Shown in pieces: positions 8,002 through 15,999 of a DNA stretch of 64,000 nucleotides; positions within the stretch are counted from its first letter, which is position 1, and the number at the start of each line of letters is the position of its first letter. The position numbers were made by a program, and so were the translations under genes. The notes under the pieces are model-generated. The model saw only the letters and a program-made list of their open reading frames with translations. It searched no databases and was not told the origin of the DNA. The stretch lies in contig NZ_VFPO01000001.1 in NCBI RefSeq assembly GCF_006716765.1, forward strand, positions 5,952,001 to 6,016,000. Direction: 5' to 3'. The DNA comes from Actinomadura hallensis (lineage in GTDB: Bacteria; Actinomycetota; Actinomycetes; Streptosporangiales; Streptosporangiaceae).

Positions 8002-8075
8002 TAGCGAGGGCCGGACTTGAACCGGCGACACAGCGATTATGAGCCGCTTGCTCTGCCTGACTGAGCTACCCCGCC
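8002..8075 (-). tRNA. tRNA-Met (CAT anticodon), elongator type
   Basis: The 74-nt cloverleaf reads GGCGGGG acceptor, GCTC/GAGC D-stem, AGCGG/TCGCT anticodon stem with loop CTCATAA, and GCCGG/CCGGC T-stem with TTCAAGT loop. CCA is not encoded. The acceptor has G-T wobbles at the first and fifth pairs. The absence of the initiator's three G-C anticodon-stem pairs argues for an elongator. Confidence 0.93.
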
Positions 8076-8389
8076 GTGATGGTCCCGGTGTGGACCGGAA
8101 TGAAGGATACCGGATGCCCACCGCCCCCTGGAAACACGAAAACCCGGATCAAGATCGGGATTCGGGCTTCGAGGGGTCCGCCGGACCGTCTCCCAGGTTA
8201 CCGGGTACGCCGATGACCTGCGAAACGTCCTCCTGGAACCGGTGGGACGGTACCACAGCGCCATGTACCGAGCGAATCAGGTGTCCGTCCCGGCCCGAGA
8301 CGCCCTCCGGGACACCGTTCCCGGGACGCCGGGACCTCCAGGAGACACTGAAGGCCGCCCCATTGCCCGGGACGGCCTCTGTGCGGATG
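8076..8389. other. Spacer between tRNA-Met and tRNA-Thr
   Basis: These 314 bases carry no gene that can be supported. They hold the tRNA-Thr terminator at 8352-8378 and a weaker minus-strand hairpin followed by TTTTC near 8135-8160. The stretch just upstream of tRNA-Met contains TATCCT, a possible -10 element, without a convincing -35. Confidence 0.5.
8352..8378 (-). terminator. Terminator after tRNA-Thr
   Basis: The stem AGGCCG/CGGCCT is extended by three C-G pairs past one mismatch and has a 7-nt loop. On the minus strand it is followed by TCAGTGTCTCC. It lies 12 bases after the tRNA-Thr 3' end. Confidence 0.6.
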
Positions 8390-8462
8390 AGCCCCTTTAC
8401 GGAATCGAACCGTAGACCTTCTCCTTACCATGGAGACGCTCTGCCGACTGAGCTAAAGGGGC
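8390..8462 (-). tRNA. tRNA-Thr (GGT anticodon)
   Basis: The 73-nt cloverleaf reads GCCCCTT/AAGGGGC acceptor, GCTC/GAGC D-stem, TCTCC/GGAGA anticodon stem with loop ATGGTAA, and TACGG/CCGTA T-stem with TTCGATT loop. The discriminator is T and CCA is not encoded. Confidence 0.95.
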
Positions 8463-8524
8463 CTGCGTCGTTCGCGCAGTGAAACCATACACGCTGCCGG
8501 GACCACTTGCGAACTCGATGGACG

Positions 8525-9265
8525 CTAGAAGCGCACCAGGACCGCGGTCGCGTCGTCGTGGCGCTTGCCCCGCGGCCCGGCCGGCTCGACGGCCTCGGCC
8601 TCGCGGGTCCGCCGGACGAGCTCCCGCGGCCCCTCCTCGTCCAGCAGCCGGAGCAGGTCCTCCCAGCCCATCCGCCCGAACCGCTCCACCAGCCGGGACG
8701 CGCCGTCGCTCAGCACCGCCGCGCGCCTGAGCCCCTCGACCGGCACCTCGCCGCTCAGCCCCTCGTAGGCGGCCTCCGGCCTGGTGCTCGCCACCCAGAA
8801 CCCGCCGGGCCTGTTGCGGTGCCTGCGGACGTCCTCCAGCGTGTAGCCGGGCAGGTGGTCGACCCGGTCGTCCCGGAAGACCCGCACCTCGCCCACGTCC
8901 ATCACGATCGGGGAGTCGGCGAGGACGTACCACTGCACCGCGTCCCCGCGCCGCCGCAGCAGCGACACCGTCGCCGACGGGCTGTCCGGGTTCCGCAGGT
9001 CGCAGGTCGCCGTGTGCGCCTCCCCCGTCACCTTGATCGCCTCCGCCACCAGGTCGGGCAGCGGCTTGCCGTCCTCCAGCGCGAGCAGCGCCGCGATCCG
9101 GCCGCCGAGCCTGCGCACCAGCCACGCCGGGCCGTGGCGGCACCCGCCGTCCACGCCGGGCGGGGACGTCGCCCCGTCCAGCAGCACGACCCAACCCGGT
9201 CCCGCCGCCACGAAGTCCTCGTTCTCCCGACCCGGAGTCGCCTCGCTCACGTAACTCACCTGCAC
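8525..9265 (-). CDS. PP2C-like protein phosphatase domain protein
   Basis: The 246-residue protein has PP2C/SpoIIE-fold metal motifs: ENEDFV near the N-terminus, VVLLDGATSP, AVLSDGASRL and the C-terminal KRHDDATAVLVRF. It is a cytoplasmic protein with no membrane segment. PP2C enzymes dephosphorylate Ser/Thr; here the acidic residues of the metal site are kept, so activity is plausible. The GTG start at 9265 matches the usual MQVSY-like beginning. A GTG at 9250 has a better ribosome site (AGGTGA five bases upstream) and remains an alternative. It is divergent from the rsbR operon, which also uses PP2C phosphatases, but a functional link is only inferred. Confidence 0.78.
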   Translation of the reverse strand: MQVSYVSEATPGRENEDFVAAGPGWVVLLDGATSPPGVDGGCRHGPAWLVRRLGGRIAALLALEDGKPLPDLVAEAIKVTGEAHTATCDLRNPDSPSATVSLLRRRGDAVQWYVLADSPIVMDVGEVRVFRDDRVDHLPGYTLEDVRRHRNRPGGFWVASTRPEAAYEGLSGEVPVEGLRRAAVLSDGASRLVERFGRMGWEDLLRLLDEEGPRELVRRTREAEAVEPAGPRGKRHDDATAVLVRF

Positions 9266-9488
9266 GGATGCATCTCTACCCCGTGGGCGCCCCGGCCGCT
9301 CACCGGCAGGCCGGAACCCGGACGCCGGTTCAGCGCGTCCCGGGCGGGAAAAGATCATCCGGAGGACCATCGGCGGCCGACGCCTATTCTGTGGCGTCCG
9401 GTTGCCGTTGCACACTGGCAACGACCGCCCGGTGGGAACGCGTCCTCGCGGCACTTCCCCGGCGAACACCGAAGATGGGACTGAGGCC

Positions 9489-10334
9489 ATGAGCGGCGAG
9501 TCAGGCGGCACCGCCGAGACGCACATGTCCGACCTGCTGCGCTCACGGCGCGACGCCGTGCTCGGCCGGTGGGTCGAGCTGGTCACCGAGGGGACCCGCG
9601 GACGCATCACCGAGCGCGAGGTCCGCACCGAGCTGACCGAGCTGTACGACCTGGTCGAGCGGGCCCTGGGCGACGACGACGGCACCACCGGAGGGGAACT
9701 GCGGGCCGCGCTCGGCGACATCTCCCGCAACCGCGCCCGGCAGGGCTTCAGCCCCACCGAGACCGCGATCAGCGTGTACGCGCTCAAGCGGGCCGTCCAC
9801 GAGCAGCTCAAGGAGTCCGGCGACGAGCGGGGCTACGCCGGGTTCATCGAGTTCTCCGCCTACATCGACGAGCTCGGGCTGGCGACGTTCGAGGCGTACG
9901 CCGCCGCGCGCGAGCAGGTCATCTCCGACCAGGCCGAGCAGCTCCTGGAACTGTCCACGCCCGTGGTGAAGCTGTGGGACGGCATCCTCGCGCTGCCCCT
10001 CGTCGGCACCCTGGACTCGGCCCGTACCCAGGTGGTGATGGAGACGATGCTCCAGACGCTCGCCGACACCGGCTCGCGGTACGCGGTGATCGACATCACG
10101 GGCGTGCCCGCGGTCGACACCGAGGTCGCGCAGCACCTGCTGAAGACCGTGATGGCGGCGCGGCTCATGGGCGCCGAATGCGTCATCTCCGGCATCCGCC
10201 CGCAGATCGCGTACACCATCGCCGCGCTCGGCATCGAGTTCGGCGACATCGTCACCAAGGCCAGCCTCGCGGACGCGCTGGAGCACGCGCTGCGCGGCAG
10301 CGGCCTGCGGGTCGTCGGCGGGACGGACGCGTGA
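9489..10334 (+). CDS. rsbR: RsbR-type stressosome sensor with C-terminal STAS domain
   Basis: The 281-residue protein has an N-terminal helical sensor domain (about 10-150, RsbRD-like) and a STAS domain (about 165-275). The STAS part shows LPLVGTLDSARTQVVMETML and DITGVPAVDTEVAQHLLKTV, which contain the two Thr positions that RsbT phosphorylates in Bacillus. RsbR and RsbS assemble the stressosome that holds RsbT until stress releases it. The ATG at 9489 opens the operon, and an inverted repeat GTTGCC/GGCAAC lies at 9401-9422. The gene ends overlapping rsbS by one base. What the sensor domain detects is unknown. Confidence 0.9.
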   Translation: MSGESGGTAETHMSDLLRSRRDAVLGRWVELVTEGTRGRITEREVRTELTELYDLVERALGDDDGTTGGELRAALGDISRNRARQGFSPTETAISVYALKRAVHEQLKESGDERGYAGFIEFSAYIDELGLATFEAYAAAREQVISDQAEQLLELSTPVVKLWDGILALPLVGTLDSARTQVVMETMLQTLADTGSRYAVIDITGVPAVDTEVAQHLLKTVMAARLMGAECVISGIRPQIAYTIAALGIEFGDIVTKASLADALEHALRGSGLRVVGGTDA

Positions 10335-10696
10335 TGCGGCAGATACCGATCCTCAAGATCGGCGAGCTCCTGCTGGTGTCGATCCAGATCGACCTGCAGG
10401 ACCAGACCGTGGTCGCGCTCCAGGAGGACCTGGCCGAGGAGATCGTCAGGACCGGGGCGCGCGGTGTGATCATCGACATCTCCGCGGTCGACATCGTCGA
10501 CTCGTTCATCGGCCGGATGTTCTCCACCATCGCCGCCATGTCGCGGCTCATGGACGCCGAGACCGTGGTCGTGGGCATGCGTCCCGCCGTGGCGATCACG
10601 CTGGTGGAGCTCGGCCTGTCCCTCGACGGCGTCCGCACGGCGCTCGACCTGGAGCAGGGGATGCGCCTGCTCGAGTCGTCGCTGGGCGAGCGATGA
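10334..10696 (+). CDS. rsbS: RsbS, STAS-domain stressosome scaffold
   Basis: The 120-residue single STAS-domain protein starts with MRQIPILKIGELLLVSIQID. The phosphorylatable Ser lies in DISAVDIVDSFIGRM (Ser57), matching Ser59 of Bacillus RsbS. Unphosphorylated RsbS binds RsbT; RsbT phosphorylates it to free itself. The ATG overlaps the rsbR stop (TGATG), and the 3' end overlaps rsbT by four bases, so expression is translationally coupled. Confidence 0.93.
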   Translation: MRQIPILKIGELLLVSIQIDLQDQTVVALQEDLAEEIVRTGARGVIIDISAVDIVDSFIGRMFSTIAAMSRLMDAETVVVGMRPAVAITLVELGLSLDGVRTALDLEQGMRLLESSLGER

Positions 10697-11115
10697 CCAC
10701 CCCGCCCGGCGGCGAGCCCGTCGGAGACGTCCCCGTCGTCTCCAACGACGACGTGGTCCGGGTGCGGCAGATCGTGCGGAGCGCGGCCGACTCGGCCGGG
10801 TTCTCCCTCGTCGACCAGACCAAGATCGTCACCGCGGCCAGCGAGCTGGCGCGCAACACGCTCGTCCACGGCGGGGGCGGCACGGTGGTCATCGAGCGGT
10901 CCGTCAACGACCGCCGCAAGGCGGGGCTCCGCATCGTCTTCACCGACCGGGGGCCGGGCATCCCCGACGTGGAGCAGGCCCTCACCGACGGGTGGTCCAC
11001 CGGCAACGGCCTCGGGCTCGGCCTGTCCGGCGCCCGCCGCCTGGTGGACGAGTTCACCCTGGAGAGCGCCGTCGGCGAGGGAACGACGGTGACGGTGGTC
11101 AAGTGGATCCGCTGA
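10693..11115 (+). CDS. rsbT: RsbT switch kinase (GHKL ATPase)
   Basis: The 140-residue serine/threonine kinase of the GHKL family phosphorylates RsbS/RsbR and, once free, activates a PP2C phosphatase. The N-box ASELARNTLVH, G1 box DRGPGIPD and G2 box GNGLGLGLSGARR are intact. The N-terminal 15 residues are a Gly/Pro-rich extension beyond Bacillus RsbT. The start ATG overlaps the rsbS stop by four bases. Confidence 0.93.
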   Translation: MTTPPGGEPVGDVPVVSNDDVVRVRQIVRSAADSAGFSLVDQTKIVTAASELARNTLVHGGGGTVVIERSVNDRRKAGLRIVFTDRGPGIPDVEQALTDGWSTGNGLGLGLSGARRLVDEFTLESAVGEGTTVTVVKWIR

Positions 11116-12155
11116 CGTCCGCCGGATGGACCGCCAGTCCCGCCGCGGACGAGTCGCGCTGGTTCGCCGTCGAGGAGCCCAGCGCCCCCGCCGGCGTCCG
11201 GCGCGGGATCACCGCGTTCGCCGAACGGCTCGGTTTCGCGGGGGAAAGGCTCGGCCAGGTCCAGCTCGCCGCGACCGAGGCCGCCACCAACCTCGCCAAG
11301 CACGCGGTGCGCGGGGAGATCCTGGTGCGCGTGGTCCGCGACGGGAACGCCGCGTCCCTGGAGATCGTCTGCATCGACCACGGGCCCGGCATCGCCGACG
11401 TGCCCCGCTCCCGTCTCGGCGGCTACTCCACCACCGGGACGCTCGGCCTGGGACTAGGCTCGATCGAGCGGCTCGCCGACCGCAGCGGACTCCACTCGCT
11501 CCCCCGGGCCGGAACCACGCTCTACGCCCGGTTCCGGCAGCCGGGCGCCGACCCGCGGCTCCCGCTCGACCGGCCGTACGCGGGCCTGACCAGGCCCATC
11601 GACGGCGAGCGGGAGTGCGGCGACGCCTATGCGGTGATCGCCGCCGGCGGCGCCGTGTACGCGATGCTCTGCGACGGCCTCGGGCACGGCCCGCTGGCGG
11701 CGCGGGCGGCCCAGGAGGCCGTCCAGGTGATGCGGGAGACGCGGCCGCCCGCGCGCCCCGCCGACGTCCTCGGGCGGATCCACGAGCGGCTGCACGCCAC
11801 CCGCGGGGGCGCCGTCGCCGTCGCCGCCGTCTCCCCCGAGGACGGACGGGTACGGTACGCCGGAGTCGGGAACGTCTCCGGGTGGATCGTCCACCGGGAC
11901 GCGCGCACCGGCATGATCTCGATCCCCGGGATCGCCGGCTCGCACGCCCGGGTCCGGGAGCAGGTCTACGATCTGCCGCCGGGGGCCGCGGTGGTGCTGC
12001 ACTCCGACGGCCTGACCGACCGGTGGGACCCCGCCGCCCGGCCCGGGCTGTCCGGCCGCGACCCCCTGCTGATCGCGGCGACCCTGCTGCGTGACGCCGG
12101 TTCCAGGCACGACGACCGCTCGGTGCTCGCGGTGACGACGGCGGAGAGGGGGTGA
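11103..12155 (+). CDS. Fusion of RsbT/RsbW-like ATPase and SpoIIE/RsbX-like PP2C phosphatase
   Basis: The 350-residue two-domain protein has a GHKL ATP-binding domain (about 20-145; EAATNLAKHA, DHGPGIAD, TLGLGLGSIERL). A PP2C domain follows (about 165-345; ECGDAYAV, CDGLGHG, GVGNVSGW, HSDGLTDRWD, DDRSVLAVTT). It probably combines a switch kinase with a feedback phosphatase of the RsbX kind that resets RsbS/RsbR. The GTG start at 11103 lies inside the 3' end of rsbT (13-base overlap). The direction of its effect is inferred from family context only. Confidence 0.88.
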   Translation: MDPLTSAGWTASPAADESRWFAVEEPSAPAGVRRGITAFAERLGFAGERLGQVQLAATEAATNLAKHAVRGEILVRVVRDGNAASLEIVCIDHGPGIADVPRSRLGGYSTTGTLGLGLGSIERLADRSGLHSLPRAGTTLYARFRQPGADPRLPLDRPYAGLTRPIDGERECGDAYAVIAAGGAVYAMLCDGLGHGPLAARAAQEAVQVMRETRPPARPADVLGRIHERLHATRGGAVAVAAVSPEDGRVRYAGVGNVSGWIVHRDARTGMISIPGIAGSHARVREQVYDLPPGAAVVLHSDGLTDRWDPAARPGLSGRDPLLIAATLLRDAGSRHDDRSVLAVTTAERG

Positions 12156-12159
12156 CCGC

Positions 12160-13851
12160 GTGGCGGACGACCTCATCCATCTCCGGCTGACCGAGGAACC
12201 GGACGTCTTCACCGTCCGGCAGGCCGGCCGGCAGGTCGCCGCCGCCCTCCGCTGCCCCCAGCACGACCAGGTCAGGATCGCCACCGCGCTCAGCGAGCTC
12301 GGCCGGGAGCTGTACTCGTGCTGCGGCCGGGTCTCGGTCGGCTTCCGCCTCGACCGGGACGCCGCGCCCGCCCTGGTCATCGAGTTCGGCTTCGCGCCCC
12401 GCCCGGGCGTGCGGATCCCCGGGGAGGGCGTCGCGGCCGCCGGACGGCTCATGGACCTCGTCGAAGAGGACCGCGCCGGCGGCCTCGCGATCGTCCGGAC
12501 CAGGAAGAACCTCACGGCGGGGACCGGCGTCACCGACGACGAGGTCGACGAGCTGCGGGCCCGGCTGCGGCGCCTCCACCCCGTCTCGGCGCTCGACGAA
12601 CTGCGCACGCAGAACGCCGAGCTGATCGAGGCGCTGGAGGAGTCCCGGCGGCAGCGCGAGGAACTCCAGAACCTCAACGCCGAACTGGAGCAGACCAACC
12701 GGGGCGTGATGGCGCTCTACACGGAGCTGTCCGAAGAGCTGGAGAAGACCAACCGCGGCGTCGTCGCGCTGTACGCGGAACTGGACGACAAGACCGAGCA
12801 GCTCCACGACGCCGTCGCGACGAAGAACCGGTTCTGGGCGAGCATCAGCCACGAGCTGCGCACCCCCGTCAACGGCATCGTCGGCCTCGCCCGCCTTCTG
12901 CTCGACCCCCAGAACGGCCCCTTGGACGAGGAGCAGCAGCGCCAGGTGTCCCTGATCAACGACACCGGGATCGCGCTGCTCGGGATGGTCGAGGAACTGC
13001 TGGACATGGCCAAGGCCGAGCAGGGGCGGCTGGAGGCGCGCCAGGGCCTGATGGAGACCCGCGCCATGCTGGGCCAGCTGTCCGCGCTGCTGAGGCCCAT
13101 CGCCGAGCAGAAGAACCTGACGCTGGCCGTGGACGCCGCCGACGCTCCGTCCGTCCTGGTGACCGACGAGGTGCTGCTGACGCGGGTGCTGCGCAACCTG
13201 CTCGGCAACGCGGTGAAGTTCACCGTCGAAGGAGAGGTGCGGCTGACCGTCCGGTCCACCCCGGACCACGTGGCCTTCGTCGTCGCCGACACCGGGCCGG
13301 GCATACCGCCCGCCTACAGCGAACGGGTCTTCGAGGAGTTCTACCAGGTGCCCGGCATCAGCGCGCCGGGAACGGGCCTCGGCCTCCCCTACGCCCGCAG
13401 GCTCACCGCCGTCCTCGGCGGCGAACTGACCCTGGACAGCACTCTCGGCGAGGGAACGACGGTCACGGTCCGGCTGCCCACGCACCGGCCCCTCGCCGGG
13501 CTGGGCCTCCGGCACGTCCTCGTCGTCGACGCCGACGCCGCGTCCCGCCGCGGCCTCCGCGACCTGGTCGGGGCCGCCGCCGAGCGGGTCAGCGAGGCGC
13601 CCGGCGCCGCCGCCGCGGACGACGCCGTCGCGTCCGGTGCGCCCGACCTCGTCCTGCTCGGACCCGGAACACCCGACTTGGACGTGCCGTCCGGCCTGCC
13701 GCCCGGCACCATGGTCGTGGCGGTCACGGCGGAGCCGCCGGGCCGCCCGCCCCCGGGCCGCGCCGACGCCACGGTGAGCAGGGATCACCTCGATCCGCTG
13801 ATGCTGGCGGAAACGGTACGGGACGTCAGGGAACGAAAGGGGCGGCGATGA
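12160..13851 (+). CDS. Hybrid histidine kinase with N-terminal ATPase-like region and degenerate C-terminal receiver
   Basis: The 563-residue cytoplasmic kinase begins with residues 1-115 that resemble an anti-sigma-type ATPase fold without clear nucleotide boxes. A coiled coil (about 145-220) contains an 18-residue motif repeated twice (LEQTNRGVMALYTEL / LEKTNRGVVALYAEL). HisKA has His231 in FWASISHELRTPVNG. HATPase has N350 in VLRNLLGNAVKF, DTGPGIPP and GTGLGLPYARR. A receiver-like domain (about 450-560) reads HVLVVDADAASRRG, but the phospho-acceptor position is Gly501 (PDLVLLGPGTP), so it cannot be a normal phosphorylated receiver. The GTG start lies four bases after the previous stop. It probably phosphorylates the next gene's receiver. 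Confidence 0.9.
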   Translation: MADDLIHLRLTEEPDVFTVRQAGRQVAAALRCPQHDQVRIATALSELGRELYSCCGRVSVGFRLDRDAAPALVIEFGFAPRPGVRIPGEGVAAAGRLMDLVEEDRAGGLAIVRTRKNLTAGTGVTDDEVDELRARLRRLHPVSALDELRTQNAELIEALEESRRQREELQNLNAELEQTNRGVMALYTELSEELEKTNRGVVALYAELDDKTEQLHDAVATKNRFWASISHELRTPVNGIVGLARLLLDPQNGPLDEEQQRQVSLINDTGIALLGMVEELLDMAKAEQGRLEARQGLMETRAMLGQLSALLRPIAEQKNLTLAVDAADAPSVLVTDEVLLTRVLRNLLGNAVKFTVEGEVRLTVRSTPDHVAFVVADTGPGIPPAYSERVFEEFYQVPGISAPGTGLGLPYARRLTAVLGGELTLDSTLGEGTTVTVRLPTHRPLAGLGLRHVLVVDADAASRRGLRDLVGAAAERVSEAPGAAAADDAVASGAPDLVLLGPGTPDLDVPSGLPPGTMVVAVTAEPPGRPPPGRADATVSRDHLDPLMLAETVRDVRERKGRR

Positions 13852-15428
13852 CGGACGCGGAGCGCGTCACCGCGCTGGTCGTCGACGACGAGGACACCAA
13901 GCGGTACGTCATCGGCAGCTGGCTGCAGCGCGCCGGCCACACCGTGGTGTACGCGAGGAACGCCGCCGAGATGTGGCAGCGGCTCGCCGAACACGACGTC
14001 AACCTCATCGTCCTCGACGTCAAGCTCCCCGACATGAGCGGCATCGAGGCGGGCGCGCGGATCAAGGCGGACCCCGAGACCGCGTCCATGCCCGTCATCC
14101 ACGTCTCGGCGTGGGCGGTGGAGGTCGCCGACCGCACCCGCGGCCTGCGGCGCGGCGCCGACGCGTACCTCACCGACCCGATCGACCCGGACGAGTTCAT
14201 CGCGACGGTCGAGGCCGTCATGCGCTACTACCGGGCGCGGGTCCGCGCCGAACGCGTCGCCGGCCAGCTCACCGCGTTCACCCGCACCTCCCTGGCGATC
14301 AACGGCGCGGAGAACTTCGAGGAGCTCACGATGGTCGCGGCGCGCGGCGCCTACGAGATCTTCGCCGAGCCCGCGTCGGTGCTCGTCCAGCCGCCCGACG
14401 GCCGCACCCGCCGCGCGGTCAGCCTCCACGGCGAGGTCGTCGAGCAGCGCGCGAGCCCGGACCACGTGTTCGACGAGCTGTCCGAGCTGATGGAACTCGG
14501 CGACGGCGCCGACACCGGCGTCGCCTTCGTGTCCGCGCACCAGTGGAAGTCGGTGCTGCCCGACGCCGTCGCCCACGGCGACGTCGCCGTCGTGATGTCG
14601 CGCTCCAAGGGCGGCCGCCCCCCGATCTGCATCGGCATCGAGGCCCAGGGCCAGCCGGACGAGGTCGACCTCAACATCCTCCGCCAGCTGGGGCAGGCGC
14701 TGGCCCTGGCGATGGAGGCGATGCGGTCCTTCACCGAGCAGCACACCATCTCCCTCACCCTGCAGCGCAGCCTGCTCCCGGCGCGGCACCCGCTCGTCCC
14801 CGGCTGGACGTTCTCCGTCCGGTACGAGCCCGCCAGCGACCAGGCGGAGGTCGGCGGCGACTTCTACGAGGTCATCGACCGCGGCGACCACATGCTGGTG
14901 GCCATCGGCGACGTGCAGGGCCACTCGCTGCACGCCGCCACGGTGATGGCCGAGATCCGCCACGCGCTCCGCGCGTTCGCGGAGGAGGGCCACGACGCCG
15001 TCACGATCCTGCGGCTCCTCAACGGCGTCATGCTCCGCTACCACGACGACCAGACGGTCACGATGTGCCTCATGACCCTCGACGTCCGCACCGGGGCCCT
15101 GCAGGTCGCCAACGTCGGCCACCTCCCCCCGCTGTACGTCGCCGACGGCGAGGCCCGCTACGGCACGGGCGGCGGCGTCCTGCTCGGCTTCCCCGTCGAC
15201 CGCGTCGCGATCGAGGAGACCGAGGTCCCCCCAGGCGGCACCGTCGTCCTGATCACCGACGGCCTCATCGAGGACCGCGGCATCCCCCTGTCGGACAACC
15301 TGGAGCGCCTCCGCCGCATCGCCGTCCCGGTCGACGACGACCTGGAACGCTTCAGCGACCGCCTGATCGCCGAATTCGGCCACCGCGAAGACGACGTCGC
15401 GATAGTCGCCCTCCGCCGCTCCCCCTGA
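13848..15428 (+). CDS. Response regulator with GAF-like and PP2C (SpoIIE/RsbU) phosphatase domains
   Basis: In this 526-residue protein the receiver (1-125) has acidic VVDDED and phospho-acceptor Asp57 in LIVLDVKLPD. The conserved Lys of the YLxKP motif is Asp110 here (AYLTDPIDPDEF). A GAF-like linker (about 135-300) is followed by an RsbU/SpoIIE PP2C domain (about 310-525; EVGGDFYEVI, AIGDVQGHSL, NVGHLPPLYV, LITDGLIEDRG, HREDDVAIVA). It should dephosphorylate an anti-anti-sigma factor, which is not encoded in this operon. ATG overlaps the kinase stop (ATGA) with AAGGGG upstream. The last 77 bases overlap the convergent gene 15352-15999. Confidence 0.92.
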   Translation: MTDAERVTALVVDDEDTKRYVIGSWLQRAGHTVVYARNAAEMWQRLAEHDVNLIVLDVKLPDMSGIEAGARIKADPETASMPVIHVSAWAVEVADRTRGLRRGADAYLTDPIDPDEFIATVEAVMRYYRARVRAERVAGQLTAFTRTSLAINGAENFEELTMVAARGAYEIFAEPASVLVQPPDGRTRRAVSLHGEVVEQRASPDHVFDELSELMELGDGADTGVAFVSAHQWKSVLPDAVAHGDVAVVMSRSKGGRPPICIGIEAQGQPDEVDLNILRQLGQALALAMEAMRSFTEQHTISLTLQRSLLPARHPLVPGWTFSVRYEPASDQAEVGGDFYEVIDRGDHMLVAIGDVQGHSLHAATVMAEIRHALRAFAEEGHDAVTILRLLNGVMLRYHDDQTVTMCLMTLDVRTGALQVANVGHLPPLYVADGEARYGTGGGVLLGFPVDRVAIEETEVPPGGTVVLITDGLIEDRGIPLSDNLERLRRIAVPVDDDLERFSDRLIAEFGHREDDVAIVALRRSP

Positions 15429-15999
15429 CGACCGCGGACGGATCATCGGCGAAGAACCGGACCGTCCGCACCTCCTCCCGCCGCCCCAGGGGACGCACGG
15501 CGGTGATCGTCTCGTGCAGCTCCACGACCACATTGGTCTGGGACGCCACGGCGACCGCCAGAGCGCCGTCCTCGACCGTGATGGTCCCCGCCTCGTCGAA
15601 GTCGCGGACGACGCGCATCGACGAGATCGCCTCCCTGGGGATCCGCAGATCGAAGAAGACCCCGTACCGGATGCGCAGCTCACCGTCCGTCAGCACGTGC
15701 GGCCGCGTGATGCACCCGGTGATGACCGTGCAGACGAACAGGACCGAGAACAGCCCGCCCATCAGGAACGCGACTCGCAGCCCCTCGGGCGCCCCCAGCC
15801 CCCGCAACAGGAACTCTACGCCCACCACCTCGACCGTCGCGACCCCCAGCAGCGCCACCTGCATGGCCGTCTGCCCGCCCGCATACGAGACGGCGACCGC
15901 GCCCGGCGGCACCCCGTCCCGACGACGCATCGCGAACAGGACCAGGCTGGCCAGCCCCCGCCGGTCGAAGGCCAAGATCCTTCGCACGACGCTCAGCAC
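15352..15999 (-). CDS. Small membrane protein with PH-like domain
   Basis: The 215-residue protein has two hydrophobic segments (about 40-60 and 76-97). A cytoplasmic region with LTDGELRIRYGVFFDLRIPREAISSM follows, a pattern common in bacterial PH-domain membrane proteins. The C-terminus is an Arg/Gly tail. The GTG at 15999 is chosen because GGAGGAG lies five bases upstream; it overlaps the MerR stop by seven bases, so the two are coupled. Its 3' end runs 77 bases into the opposite-strand phosphatase gene. Function is unknown; it may be the main target of, or a partner for, the MerR regulator. Confidence 0.78.
   Translation of the reverse strand: MLSVVRRILAFDRRGLASLVLFAMRRRDGVPPGAVAVSYAGGQTAMQVALLGVATVEVVGVEFLLRGLGAPEGLRVAFLMGGLFSVLFVCTVITGCITRPHVLTDGELRIRYGVFFDLRIPREAISSMRVVRDFDEAGTITVEDGALAVAVASQTNVVVELHETITAVRPLGRREEVRTVRFFADDPSAVVRGSGGGRLSRRRLRGGRIRRSGGR

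Noticed and set aside
8037..8264. 75-codon minus-strand frame
   Set aside because: It runs through tRNA-Met and has no homology-like features.
8080..8350. Additional tRNA or small RNA between the two tRNA genes
   Set aside because: No cloverleaf or convincing promoter-terminator pair was found, only hairpins.
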